Shown piece by piece: positions 21,401 through 26,235 of a DNA stretch of 64,000 bases. The stretch's first letter is position 1. Each line of letters starts with the position of its first letter. Where the stretch lies: assembly GCA_943736015.1 (NCBI GenBank), contig OX031060.1, positions 24,071,231-24,135,230 of the forward strand. The letters run 5' to 3'. The position numbers and the translations under genes are program-made. The notes under the pieces are model-generated. The model was not told where the DNA came from. It did no database searches and saw nothing but the letters and a program-made list of their open reading frames with translations. The stretch comes from Tridacna crocea. Taxonomy: Eukaryota > Mollusca > Bivalvia > Cardiida > Cardiidae.

Positions 21401-22627
21401 ACCAACAGTGCTCTCTTTGTGAACTGTTAAATTCATTCTCATTGTAATGCAATCTTATTTTGAGGGTACAACACGGGAAATTACCCAAAACAACTGTTTA
21501 ACAAAAACCAGGGGGCTAAAAGCATGAAATATACAGAAACTTTTATGGGAGGGGACTTGATTGATAAAAATTTATTTCATCGAGAAGACATCATAAAATA
21601 TCATTATAAAAAAACTGTACTTGTAGCTGTACAGTCATGATAACTGATAATATTCACTTAGTGCCACAAATTTCAATCTTGAACTTCCAGGCCCATTTCC
21701 TCTATTTACACCTAAATTCGGACATACAAAATTTTCAAATATAATCTAAATCTATTTAACATGTGTAACTTCATGAATTTGGTTAGGTAAATATTTAGGT
21801 AACTTTTCAATCAAACTAAGAAGGTTATAATTGCAACCAAAGTAAACAGTGTATCCTGTTCAACCTGAAGAAAATATGAAATAGTTTATGCTCATTCATG
21901 TTACAATTCAGATGCTATAAGTCAACTCATATATTAGCCTATTCTGTCGAATATTGTGAGTGTGAAGAAATTATAAATTGTTTTAAAGAGAAAAAGAAAT
22001 TGATGATTACTGTTGATTGCTGTGAAGATATGCTGATGTATTTATTCAAGATTCTTTCTTTTCAGTGACTGAGTGCCAAAAAATTACTCCATATTTTCCC
22101 TATTATCTTTCTTTCAAACTAAATTCTATATATCTGGTAACACAAAAATATAAGGCAAACAAGTTCATTATTACGGTACAATGCAAAACCTTGACATATG
22201 CTGAAACTCACAAAGTTTGCGGACTTTGCTTAAGTTCTTTGTTAAAACAGTTGATCATTTGGTTGACTGATAGAATGACTGACCGATCAACCATACCACA
22301 CAATTCCGACCTTCAACGACCCTGGGAAAGAGGCCTTTTGAAAACATTGTAGGAAAAGAAGAAAATACTGGTAACCAGCGAAATCAAATTTCAATTTTTG
22401 ATTCACATTCCTTTTGTCGTCTGAAATGTTTTCAATTTGGACTAGTCCAAAATTTTGTCGTTTGGTACAGACATAAAGTATTAATTATGGATGAGGCTAT
22501 AATTTAATCCTATGGTAAGGTGTTAAATGTTAAATTTGAATGTTGCAGAGATCTATGTGTTGTGGATGCAGAGTGGTTATATGAAGCTGCTCCGGCATAT
22601 TTCAAGAAGAAGAAACCAGGTGGATAA
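2234..22627 (+). CDS. DHX33: DHX33 DEAH-box RNA helicase, C-terminal 478 residues, 14 coding exons (5' part outside window)
   Basis: Joined exons: 2234-2332, 3671-3756, 4847-5018, 6367-6464, 7474-7647, 9310-9400, 10284-10349, 11510-11598, 13467-13533, 14586-14690, 17596-17729, 19907-19973, 21090-21199, 22549-22627. They total 1437 nt and every junction has AG/GT and matching phase. The product runs from helicase motif III (SAT) through RecA2, the winged-helix/ratchet (HA2) part and the OB-fold to the stop. From memory of the vertebrate protein (about 707 aa), order and length match DHX33 well: a 478-aa tail leaves about 229 missing residues, as expected. DHX33 is chosen over DHX40 and other DEAH paralogues by the GRQYPIQ, SSEGDH and C-terminal LYEAAP stretches. 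Family knowledge: ATP-driven RNA unwinding, nucleolar rDNA transcription, translation initiation and cytosolic RNA sensing. Introns are largely transposon. No promoter can be seen because the 5' end lies outside. Confidence 0.95.
2333..3112. other. Intron without recognised feature
   Basis: AT-rich DHX33 intron sequence. I see no coding exon, no MITE and no clear repeat here. Confidence 0.5.
3113..3625 (+). mobile_element. tRNA-derived SINE split by a palindromic insert
   Basis: The head (TTGGCTCATTGGTAAGC, A-box-like; GGCTTCGATACCTGG, B-box-like) is at about 3113-3200. The tail (ATGCATGTGAGAAAAGTAGG, then CAATGATATGACC) resumes at about 3475. The uninterrupted copy at 20431-20670 shows about 250 bp here is foreign. 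TCTGGCAG occurs at both sides of the insert and may be a target duplication. Confidence 0.65.
3328..3402. repeat. Hairpin, about 36-bp arms and 3-base loop
   Basis: Inner arms ACTCATTAGAATCGTCTC / GAGACGATTCTAATGAGT pair perfectly and outer arms AAACCCTATGTAA / TTACATAGGGTTT also pair. A partial direct copy of the arm lies at about 3253-3300. It sits within the insert splitting the SINE. Confidence 0.75.
3671..3756 (+). CDS. DHX33: DHX33 exon b: start of RecA2
   Basis: Residues 34-61, beginning [15 protein letters not shown] and ending with CA of a split codon before GTAAGT. It corresponds to the linker from RecA1 into RecA2, which reads VFYTK in vertebrate DHX33. The CCAG acceptor directly precedes GTC. 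Confidence 0.93.
3793..4007 (+). mobile_element. TTAA palindrome-MITE copy, + orientation
   Basis: L end ACTCTTTACCAAACAAG, GCATTTGCATGCAAC, central palindrome around GGTTACC, R end ending GGTAAAGGGTTAA. Confidence 0.85.
4019..4098 (+). mobile_element. Degraded MITE core fragment
   Basis: TTTGGGAAAAGGAGAA and a decayed right arm, then a CACAAGGTCGTTAAC remnant of the R end. It abuts the next copy. Confidence 0.5.
4100..4319 (+). mobile_element. TTAA palindrome-MITE copy, + orientation, diverged
   Basis: Begins TTAACACATGATAAAATTC, has GCATTTGCAGACAACA, a weak palindrome, and ends GTGTGGAATAGTTTAA. Confidence 0.75.
4355..4578 (+). mobile_element. TTAA palindrome-MITE copy, + orientation
   Basis: L end CTAACTCTACCAAAC. 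The palindrome has paired changes (AAGAAGAAAATG / CATTTTCTTCTT). It ends in the TTAA at 4575-4578 that the next copy also uses. Confidence 0.85.
4575..4803 (+). mobile_element. TTAA palindrome-MITE copy, + orientation, abutting the previous copy
   Basis: Begins TTAACTCTGTACCGAACGAC and ends GCTGCAAGATTAA. It shares TTAA 4575-4578 with its neighbour and ends 43 bases before DHX33 exon c. Confidence 0.85.
4847..5018 (+). CDS. DHX33: DHX33 exon c: motif IV
   Basis: Residues 62-119. Contains [13 protein letters not shown] (motif IV region) and [16 protein letters not shown]. The first base completes Gln from the previous exon; the exon ends in phase 0 with CCAAAG before GTATGT. A MITE begins five bases into the following intron, so its TTAA supplies the sixth donor base. 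Confidence 0.95.
5024..5252 (+). mobile_element. TTAA palindrome-MITE five bases inside a splice donor
   Basis: Begins TTAACCCATCACCACACGAC immediately after donor bases GTATG of exon c and ends GTGTGGTAATGGGTTAA. Well preserved, with an intact palindrome. Confidence 0.9.
5325..5540 (+). mobile_element. MITE copy, + orientation, degraded
   Basis: Contains CCAGATTGAAAGCATTTTGC, palindrome arms around GGTTACC, and GGGATTGTTTGGTGAAGTG at the right end. Confidence 0.7.
5618..5725. mobile_element. GATC-core palindromic element
   Basis: CTCCTTATTAGACAGTGTGG leads to a palindrome with core GACTGCATGTTTTGTGCAGTC and flanking GATC motifs. Same family as 41745-41872. Confidence 0.6.
5843..6045 (+). 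mobile_element. MITE copy, + orientation, degraded
   Basis: TGAATCCTTTCCAAAATGAC, GCATCTGCAGAAGTC, GGGTAGAAAACATTGTGGG, with a broken right arm and a GTCTTTGTCTCAGGATGC remnant. Confidence 0.65.
6125..6330 (+). mobile_element. tRNA-derived SINE
   Basis: A-box TGGCTCAGTGGTAAAG and B-box GGGTTCAAGCCTC lie 30 bases apart, followed by a tail (GAAACCCAGGAAACATGAA, GTGATATGACTGAAAT). The head resembles a tRNA but is not a foldable gene. Confidence 0.7.
6367..6464 (+). CDS. DHX33: DHX33 exon d: motif V
   Basis: Residues 120-151 plus two bases. Reads [20 protein letters not shown], the conserved motif V of DEAH helicases, then [13 protein letters not shown]. The donor is GTATGT. Confidence 0.95.
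6538..6655. mobile_element. GATC-core palindromic element, diverged
   Basis: CCTTTTGCAGACAGTGTAGA, AAGATCAGACC and GGATCTACACAGTGTG mark the two arms; the core has decayed. Confidence 0.5.
6738..6948 (-). mobile_element. TTAA palindrome-MITE copy, - orientation
   Basis: TCAACCCTTTACCACAAAAT at left, CCTTTTGAAAATAGTGTGGG, a palindrome with two arm mismatches, and AAAGGGTTAA at right. The L half is eroded. Confidence 0.75.
7215..7443 (+). mobile_element. TTAA palindrome-MITE copy, + orientation
   Basis: TTAACCCGTTACCAAATGAC to GTGTGGTAAAGGGTTAA, complete. It contains AATAAA on the sense strand of DHX33. Confidence 0.9.
7474..7647 (+). CDS. DHX33: DHX33 exon e: motif VI
   Basis: Residues 152-209 plus two bases. 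Contains [11 protein letters not shown], the arginine-finger motif VI, then [10 protein letters not shown] and TVPEIQR. A MITE ends at 7443, only 30 bases before the acceptor; its terminal GGGTTAAAATGGG merges into the pyrimidine tract region. Confidence 0.95.
7813..8236. mobile_element. Foldback-bearing element with CRE-like sites
   Basis: A repeat also present, reversed, at 10424-10790. It contains TGACGTCA (about 7932) and TTGACGTCACG (about 7961), ends in a 70-bp hairpin (8079-8227), and has GATCGAAATTTATTTCATC at both arm tips. No ORF. Confidence 0.6.
8079..8227. repeat. Long inverted repeat, about 70-bp arms
   Basis: Arms include GTAAGATCGAAATTTATTTC / GAAATAAATTTCGATCTTAC and ACCATCGGTAATATTTTCAC with its complement. 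Few mismatches; it is the end of the element at 7813-8236. Confidence 0.75.
8340..8530. mobile_element. CCAAT-core foldback element
   Basis: ATTCTTAAGAA at the left and TTCTTAAGAATGG at the right; the centre reads CTGATTGGC ... AGCCAATCC. Inverted throughout, AT-rich, no ORF. A related element lies at 15590-15750. Confidence 0.6.
8531..9077. other. Intron, only a faint MITE remnant
   Basis: CACTGCAATGTTTTCAAAAG at about 9011-9030 recalls an R half of the MITE. Otherwise I see nothing. Confidence 0.4.
9078..9276 (-). mobile_element. TTAA palindrome-MITE copy, - orientation, palindrome collapsed
   Basis: TTGAATCCTTTACCAAACAG to GGTAAAGGGTTAA. The central hairpin is shortened to AAGGAGAATTTTCTCCTT by loss of the palindrome tip. 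It ends 33 bases before DHX33 exon f. Confidence 0.85.
9310..9400 (+). CDS. DHX33: DHX33 exon f: winged-helix region
   Basis: Residues 210-240. [15 protein letters not shown] is the conserved start of the winged-helix domain after motif VI; it ends FMDKPDSE in phase 0. The donor GTTTGT is a less common form. Confidence 0.92.
9401..10039. other. Intron with (GA)n microsatellite at 9455-9494
   Basis: About 20 GA units follow exon f by about 55 bases; the rest is AT-rich sequence with no recognised feature. Confidence 0.6.
10040..10264 (-). mobile_element. TTAA palindrome-MITE copy, - orientation
   Basis: TTAACCCATTACCATACAAT to GTTTGATAATAAGTCAA. The left palindrome arm is partly deleted (CATGGGAAATGG). 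It ends 19 bases before exon g. Confidence 0.8.
10284..10349 (+). CDS. DHX33: DHX33 exon g: winged-helix region
   Basis: Residues 241-262, [20 protein letters not shown] then LK. It is short (66 nt) with both ends in phase 0. A reversed MITE ends at 10264, leaving only about 19 bases for the pyrimidine tract and acceptor (TTTATACTTTTAG). Confidence 0.9.
10424..10790. mobile_element. Reverse copy of the 7813-8236 element
   Basis: GATCGAAATTTATTTCATGG, ACCATCAGTAATATTTTCAC and CAAGCACGAGAAATGTAAGG correspond to the earlier element in opposite orientation. It is in the next intron but one. Confidence 0.6.
10791..11103. other. Intron without recognised feature
   Basis: AT-rich; nothing supportable seen. 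Confidence 0.4.
11104..11332 (+). mobile_element. TTAA palindrome-MITE copy, + orientation
   Basis: TTAATTCATTACCACATGAC to GTGTGGTAATGGCTTAA with a long, nearly perfect palindrome. Confidence 0.9.
11510..11598 (+). CDS. DHX33: DHX33 exon h: ratchet (HA2) domain start
   Basis: Residues 263-291 plus two bases. [19 protein letters not shown] matches the conserved T.LG..MA.FPL.P segment of DEAH HA2 domains, followed by [10 protein letters not shown]. The donor is GTAAGT. Confidence 0.94.
11907..12134 (+). mobile_element. MITE copy, + orientation, heavily degraded
   Basis: TTAACTCCTCACCAAACAAC at left, AAAGAGAAAATGTG in place of the left arm, and TTCCTCCAAGTTGTTAAAAA at right. Confidence 0.55.
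12397..12629 (+). mobile_element. MITE copy, + orientation, diverged
   Basis: TTTACTCGATACCAAATTAC, GCATTTGCAGACAACAAAC, weak palindrome, ending TTGTGTGGTAAAGAGTGAA. Confidence 0.7.
12767..12848. repeat. Inverted repeat, about 35-bp arms
   Basis: TCGGTTTACTTCAAAAACCT and AGGTTTTTGGAAGTAAACTG face each other with inner arms CTACAG / CTGTAG. It ends at the edge of the next MITE. Confidence 0.65.
12852..13077 (+). mobile_element. TTAA palindrome-MITE copy, + orientation
   Basis: TTGAACTCTTTACCAAACAA to GTGTGGTAATGGGTTAA. The right arm lacks a few bases of the tip. Confidence 0.88.
13165..13315. mobile_element. GATC-core palindromic element
   Basis: CTCCTTAAAAGACAGTGTAG, arms GATCCAAGATCAGCC / GATCTTGATCTAC, then CACACTGAGCAGCCCAAGG near the terminal half. 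Confidence 0.6.
13467..13533 (+). CDS. DHX33: DHX33 exon i: HA2
   Basis: Residues 292-314: [19 protein letters not shown] then QSK. EILTI.S.LSV is highly conserved in HA2. Its first base completes Leu; the donor is GTGAGT. Confidence 0.93.
13534..14049. other. Intron without recognised feature
   Basis: AT-rich; nothing supportable seen. Confidence 0.4.
14050..14277 (-). mobile_element. TTAA palindrome-MITE copy, - orientation
   Basis: TTAAACCATCACCGCACAAT to TTTGGTAAGGGGTTAA, complete. Confidence 0.88.
14586..14690 (+). CDS. DHX33: DHX33 exon j: HA2
   Basis: Residues 315-349, [20 protein letters not shown] then [23 protein letters not shown] is a strong DHX33 signature; most DEAH paralogues read F....GDH here. 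Both ends are in phase 0; the donor is GTAATA. Confidence 0.94.
14772..14862 (-). mobile_element. Truncated MITE, R half only
   Basis: ATGAAACAATCCATGG, AGAAACCTTTAGAAAATG, left arm to GGTAACC, then foreign sequence. Confidence 0.6.
14863..15589. other. Intron without recognised feature
   Basis: AT-rich intron sequence. The short open frames here have no supportable coding signal. Confidence 0.4.
15590..15750. mobile_element. CCAAT-core foldback element
   Basis: AACTCTGATTGGCTGAAC, TGATTGGCCAAGCC and TAGCCAATCAGAAG form inverted arms reaching TTTTTCTCCAAGATTTTTTA / TTAGAAAATTGTGGAGAA. It abuts a MITE. Confidence 0.6.
15751..15973 (+). mobile_element. TTAA palindrome-MITE copy, + orientation
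   Basis: TTAACTCATTACCAAACAAC to GTGTGGTAATGAGTTAA. The palindrome tip is lost (GAGAAAATACCAGCATTTTC). Confidence 0.88.
16033..17566. mobile_element. Element with about 8 internal tandem units of about 155 bp
   Basis: The head has a palindrome (CTGAGCACAACGTGCTCAAG). Repeated units contain GATGTTCCTTGGGTGACCC and ATGGCTCTGGTGAATGGGGG. The terminus reads AGGGCCATCTTGGCCCTCTT. No ORF. The type is widespread in molluscs to my knowledge; it is non-autonomous and the class is undetermined. It ends 30 bases before DHX33 exon k. Confidence 0.75.
17596..17729 (+). CDS. DHX33: DHX33 exon k: HA2 / OB-fold junction
   Basis: Residues 350-393 plus two bases. [20 protein letters not shown] then [15 protein letters not shown], the W(C/A)..N..N...M..A..(V/I)R.QL signature. 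The acceptor lies 30 bases after a large tandem-repeat element (16033-17566), and a MITE begins about 25 bases after the donor GTTTGG. Confidence 0.94.
17754..17983 (+). mobile_element. TTAA palindrome-MITE copy, + orientation
   Basis: TTATCTCTTTACCAAACAAC to TTATGTTGTAACAAGTTAA; begins about 25 bases after the exon k donor. Confidence 0.8.
18047..18164 (-). mobile_element. Truncated MITE, - orientation, core flipped
   Basis: ACATTGCACAATCCAGAG, AAAAAAGCTTATTGAAAAC, then a palindrome whose odd central base is T (GGTTACC) although the flank is reversed. Confidence 0.65.
18179..18316 (-). mobile_element. MITE fragment, - orientation
   Basis: AAACCTCTTGGAAACATTAT, weak arms, then CCAAATTTCAACATTTTAG as in L halves read backwards. 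Confidence 0.55.
18419..18647 (-). mobile_element. TTAA palindrome-MITE copy, - orientation
   Basis: TTAACCGTTTACCCAACAAT to GTATTGGAAAGGGTTAA with a perfect long palindrome. Confidence 0.9.
18776..19002 (-). mobile_element. MITE copy, - orientation, degraded
   Basis: TTGACCATCTACCAAACAAT to TTTTTGATAAAGAGTTAA; arms poorly matched. Confidence 0.65.
19099..19328 (-). mobile_element. TTAA palindrome-MITE copy, - orientation, paired arm change
   Basis: TTAACCCTTTACCAAACAAT to GTTTGGTAAAGGGTTAA. Arms read GGAGACAATGC and GCATTGTCTCC, a matched change from the usual AAAATG/CATTTT. Confidence 0.92.
19532..19758 (-). mobile_element. TTAA palindrome-MITE copy, - orientation
   Basis: TTAACCCATAACCAAACAAT to GTTTGGTAATGAGTTAA. 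Confidence 0.88.
19907..19973 (+). CDS. DHX33: DHX33 exon l: OB-fold start
   Basis: Residues 394-416: [20 protein letters not shown] then IS. It corresponds to R(R/K)CL..G(F/Y)F.N.A in DEAH OB-folds. The donor is GTGAGT. Confidence 0.93.
20001..20269 (+). mobile_element. MITE copy, + orientation, degraded with internal duplication
   Basis: AACTCTTCACCACATATC at left; the right arm and ACAATGTTTTGAAAAGCC occur twice (about 20150 and 20210); ends GGACTGTGTGTTAAATAATTAA. Confidence 0.6.
20280..20400. mobile_element. CCAAT-core foldback, diverged
   Basis: TTCTAATTGGTC and CAACCAATCAGATGG in inverted arrangement flanked by CAATTTTGAAATTGACAG. Confidence 0.4.
20431..20670 (+). mobile_element. tRNA-derived SINE, uninterrupted
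   Basis: A-box-like TAGCTCAGTGGTTTG, B-box-like GAGTTTGATACCTGG, tail with ATGCATGTGAGAAAGTAG and CAGTGATATGACC. It is the same family as 3113-3625 and the reference for its interruption. Confidence 0.7.
20671..20900 (+). mobile_element. TTAA palindrome-MITE copy, + orientation
   Basis: TTAACTCATTACCAAGCGAC to GTTTGGTTATGGGTTAA; perfect long palindrome; inserted at the SINE tail. Confidence 0.9.
21090..21199 (+). CDS. DHX33: DHX33 exon m: OB-fold core
   Basis: Residues 417-452 plus two bases. [20 protein letters not shown] then [23 protein letters not shown] is the hallmark of the OB-fold. The donor is GTAAGT. Confidence 0.95.
21200..22284. other. Last intron, mostly unrecognised
   Basis: AT-rich. 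21545-21660 (ATTTATTTCATCGAGAAGAC) looks like a fragment of the 7813-8236 element. Nothing else supported. Confidence 0.4.
22285..22470 (-). mobile_element. MITE copy, - orientation, right arm deleted
   Basis: TCAACCATACCACACAATTC, left arm to GGTAACCAGC, then directly AAATCAAATTTCAATTTTTG and GTCGTTTGGTAC. Confidence 0.75.
22549..22627 (+). CDS. DHX33: DHX33 terminal coding exon n
   Basis: Residues 453-478 then TAA (22625-22627). [18 protein letters not shown] then KKKKPGG. D...V..EWL.E.AP.(F/Y) ends the conserved part of DEAH helicases. A (GA)n tract starts about 25 bases after the stop. Confidence 0.95.
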
Positions 22628-22642
22628 TGAGAGAGACATAGT

Positions 22643-22702
<60 letters not shown>

Positions 22703-22824
22703 ATAGTGGTGTAGAGATTATATTCATTTTCATGGCAGCTAGATCATCTATCATTGTGTTTATGGAGTTCTTAAGCTAGTTCTATACACAATATTCTCCC
22801 TTAGCCTATGGCTACTTTTCCACA
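22628..22824 (+). other. Likely DHX33 3' UTR start with (GA)n tract
   Basis: The stretch after the TAA carries a (GA) run at about 22648-22698 and no AATAAA before the first MITE. The first AATAAA (about 22889-22894) lies inside that MITE, so the transposon may supply the poly(A) signal. The UTR call is inferred from position. Confidence 0.4.
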
Positions 22825-23009
22825 TTAACTTTTCACCAAATGACAAAATTTCGGACTACACCAGATTGAAAGGATTAGTAGACAACAAAATAAATTTGAA
22901 TCACAATTGAAAACTGTGTTGTAAGGGTACAAAATATTGTGGGAAAATGGTCTCCAGCATTGTGTCTTTTCCCCATAGTGTTTTCAGGACTCTTTCAAAG
23001 GGTCATTAA
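22825..23009 (+). mobile_element. MITE copy, + orientation, R end lost
   Basis: TTAACTTTTCACCAAATGAC, decayed palindrome, CTTTCAAAGGGTCAT, then directly the TTAA shared with the next copy. Contains the first AATAAA after the DHX33 stop. Confidence 0.7.
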
Positions 23010-23206
23010 CCCTTTACCAAACGACAAAATTGTACATTGGTCTAAATTGAAAGCACTTGCAGACGACAAAATAAACGTAACTCAAATATTGAAAATTGTT
23101 TCCAGCAGGGTGGTAAACATTGTGGGAAAAAGAGAAAATGCTGGTTTCCAGCATTTTCTCTTTTTCCCTAAATGTTTTCAAAAGGCTTTGTTTGGTAAAG
23201 GGTTAA
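23006..23206 (+). mobile_element. TTAA palindrome-MITE copy, + orientation
   Basis: TTAACCCTTTACCAAACGAC to GTTTGGTAAAGGGTTAA. Paired arm changes AAAAAGAG / CTCTTTTT; a deletion in the R half (AAAAGGCTTTGTTTGG). Confidence 0.9.
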
Positions 23207-23511
23207 AGTATGTGGTTGATTATGAAGGGAAAATACAATTCAGATGCTTTGCAAGGATTCTAGTGGAATGAACCCTATCACATTGTCCAATACTTGTTCT
23301 CGAAATGTTCATTTGAAATCCCAATATTATCAGCCTTAAACCTTTCACAGTGTAGGACCAGAAGTGTGCATTTTGTGCGAATTGGAATTCTGCACAGTGA
23401 AGATTTGTCACCTTGTGTTTAACTTGGAAATTTTCTGTCGTATAGTCTCCTGAGATCTACTCTTCTCTTTCAAGTGACTGTACAAATTTCTGTTCTAAGT
23501 GTAACTCATAA

Positions 23512-23585
23512 ATTGAAATTTGTTTCCAGCAGGGTAAAAAAAAGAATTGTGGGAAAAGGAGAAAATGGTGGTTATCGTTACTGTG
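23512..23585 (+). mobile_element. MITE fragment
   Basis: TTGAAATTTGTTTCCAGCAG and GTGGGAAAAGGAGAAAATG then unrelated sequence. Confidence 0.55.
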
Positions 23586-23720
23586 TGACCAAGTGACAAA
23601 TGATCCCTATATTGAATCTCAAGTCACATACAATTCATGCTTCCGATCCTACACAGTGTCCTTTTATCAGAAGACAAATTTTTAAACCTGTCCACATAAT
23701 AAGATTTGCTGGAGAAAAAA

Positions 23721-23925
23721 TTGACCCTTTACCAAACAATCCCTGTTTTTTTTTCGACCCTGAGATAGAAACCTTTTGAAAACATTTCTGGTAACCAGCA
23801 TTTCCTCCTTTTCCCACAATGTTTTCTCCCCTGCTCGAAACAAATTTCAATTTTTGACTGAGGTTTATTTTGTCATCTGCAAGTGCTTCCAATATGGAAC
23901 AGTCTATAATTTTGTAAAGAGTTAA
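23721..23925 (-). mobile_element. MITE copy, - orientation, left arm deleted
   Basis: TTGACCCTTTACCAAACAAT, AACCTTTTGAAAACATTTCTGGTAACC (arm missing), right arm intact, TTTGTAAAGAGTTAA. Confidence 0.8.
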
Positions 23926-24002
23926 TGTGATTCAACTGCTTGGCATTGTGGTTTGAGGTAAGAAGCTTATGGGAAGCACTAGCTTTTAAGTGGGACTACC
24001 AT

Positions 24003-24100
24003 ATTTCAGAGCCCCAGTCTAGTACCTGTGAAACCTAGCATAAACATGAATATTTGAGCTTTCAGCCTGATGTGACTGAAATGATGTTGAAAGCATTGTA
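24003..24100 (+). mobile_element. SINE tail fragment
   Basis: CCCCAGTCTAGTACCTGTGA, AACATGAATATTTGAGC, TGTGACTGAAATGATGTTGA: matches the tail of the 6125-6330 SINE. Confidence 0.55.
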
Positions 24101-24239
24101 AAATTCTGGTTACCAGCATCTTCTCCTTTTCCCATGATCTTGTCAAAAGTAAAAGGTCAAAAGTGACCAATGATATAAAGATTGAACATTCTTTCTGCAG
24201 AAGCACTTTAATTCACACTTAGCAGCCCAGAATTTTAGA

Positions 24240-24400
24240 CTTTTATAAAAAATTCTCGAGCTCTAATGACCTTGAGGCTATTGAAAACATTGTTGGAAAA
24301 GGAAAGAATTTTTTCTCCTTTTCCCGCTATGCTTTCTACCCTATCAGAAATATCTCAGTCTTTGATTAGCTTTGAATTTATCATCTGCAAAAAATTGTTA
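24240..24400 (-). mobile_element. Truncated MITE, - orientation
   Basis: CGAGCTCTAATGACCTTGAG, ATTGAAAACATTGTTGG, shortened hairpin GGAAAGAATTTTTTCTCC, then TTATCATCTGCAAA. Confidence 0.55.
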
Positions 24401-24516
24401 GATTGTCAGTTATAACAGCAAATTGTTGTACGAGATGTTTTACATATATCCTGTTTAAATAAAAGTATGTAGATGACATGATGTTTTTTGTATTACTGTT
24501 TTTTAACTCGCATGTT

Positions 24517-25561
24517 TTTTTCAGCACAACATGCTCAAGGGGAGCTTTTAGGATCACCTGGTGTCTGTTGTGCATCGTCAACAGTTCTTTAAACATCAAC
24601 TCCTCCTAAAGCGCTGGGCAAATTTGGACCAAACTGGAATGTTCCTTGGGAGGTCCTCTTTAAAAATTGCTCACAGAATTTGATTCTCTGTTTGCCTTGG
24701 CAACCAAATGGAATTTTCTAAGAAATTCTTTAAAAATTTTCCTCTCTGAAACTGTTGGGCAGATTTTAAAATAATTTCACAGAGATGTTCCTTGGGTGAC
24801 CCTTTTTAAAATTTGTTTGCGAAATTTTGATCCATCAAGAAACATGGCTCTGGTGAATGGGGGCTACTTGCACTACAGAAATGAAGAAATTCTTAAAAAT
24901 TCTTCTTCTCTGAAACTGCCACTCAGATTTTGAAATAATTTCACAAGGATGTAGTTTGAGTGACCCTTTTCAAAAATGGTTCTTGAAATTTTGATCCGTC
25001 AAGAAACATGGCTCTGGTGAATAGGGGCTACTTGCACTATAGGGAAACAAAGAAATTCTTAAAAATTATTCTTCTCTCAAACAGCTGGTCAGATTTTGAA
25101 GTAATTTCACAGCAACATTTCTTGGGTGACCTTTTTTAAAAATTGACCGTGAAATTTTGATTCGTCAAGAAACATAGCTGTGGTGAATGGGGGCTGCTTG
25201 CACTATATGGAAATGAAGAAATTCTTGAAAATTCTTCTTCTCTGAAACTGCCAGTCAGATTTTGAAATAATTTCACAGCAATGGCCCTTGGGTGACCCTT
25301 TTCAAATTTTGATCCGTCAGGAAACATGGCTCTGGTGAATGGGGGCTACTTGCACTATACGGAAACTAAGAAACTCTTAAAATTTTTCTTTTCTGAAACT
25401 GCTGGTCAGATTTTGAAATGACTTTTACAGGTGACCTTTTGAAAATTACTTTGCAAAATAATGATTTTGTTTCCAGTCTTTCAGTACCTCAAAAAAAAAG
25501 GCTATGGTCCGCTCAAAAAATTCATTTGAGCGATCAGAGCCATCTTTGCCCTCTTGTATTA
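24517..25561. mobile_element. Second copy of the 155-bp-unit element
   Basis: Head CAGCACAACATGCTCAAGGG, about 5 internal units with GATGTTCCTTGGGTGACCC, terminus AGCCATCTTTGCCCTCTTGT. Same family as 16033-17566 with fewer units. Confidence 0.75.
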
Positions 25562-26217
25562 GCTTACCTGAGTGCTCAAGTTGAGCTATTGCCTGGCATC
25601 CATCAACAATTTCTGTAAACATCCTTTTCTCCTAAACCAGCAGGCCAATCTTGATGAAATTTGGCAGGGATGTTCCTGGGATGCAGCTCTATCAAAGTTG
25701 TACAAAGAATTGAATCACACCTTTGAATCTGGTTGCCATGGCAACAAAAAGGAAAATGATATAGCAAAATCTTTGAAAATCATGTCTTCTGAATCTAGAA
25801 GGAGTGGAGATAGTTATTGGGTGTGTAGCATCTCCTAGTGGCCCTCTATCAAGTTTGTTCATATGATGCCCTTGGGGTCAAAACTGGTCCAGCACCAGGG
25901 TCACAAGTTCGAATAAAGGAACAAAGAAGGAATATTTTAAAATTCTTCTTCTTTGAAACTGGAAGGCATAGAGCTTTGAGTTTGGGTATGTAGTTTCTCT
26001 TCATTAACCTTGTTCATGTGATGCCCCAACCTAGGGGACACAAATTCGAACACATGAGCAAAGAGGGAAACTTTAAGATTCTTCTCTGAAACTTGAAGAC
26101 ATAGAGCTCTGAAATTTGATATCTAGTATCTCCTCATAGGCCTGTACCAAGTTTGTTCTTATGGATTTTACTTACTAGCCAGTGGAGCAATACAGGGCCA
26201 TTATGGCCCTCTTGTTT
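25562..26217. mobile_element. Related element, different unit
   Basis: Head CTGAGTGCTCAAGTTGAGC, GGTTGCCATGGCAAC, GATGTTCCTGGGATGCAGC, terminus GGGCCATTATGGCCCTCTTG. It lies end to end with the previous copy, so the two termini face each other in the same order. Confidence 0.65.
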
Positions 26218-26235
26218 TAATTGTGGTGAGTTGAT

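Noticed and set aside
2234-22627. DHX40 or DHX8/DHX15-type identity for the helicase
   Set aside because: HA2 and C-terminal residues (SSEGDH, LYEAAP ending shortly before the stop) fit DHX33; DHX40 has a longer, different C-terminus.
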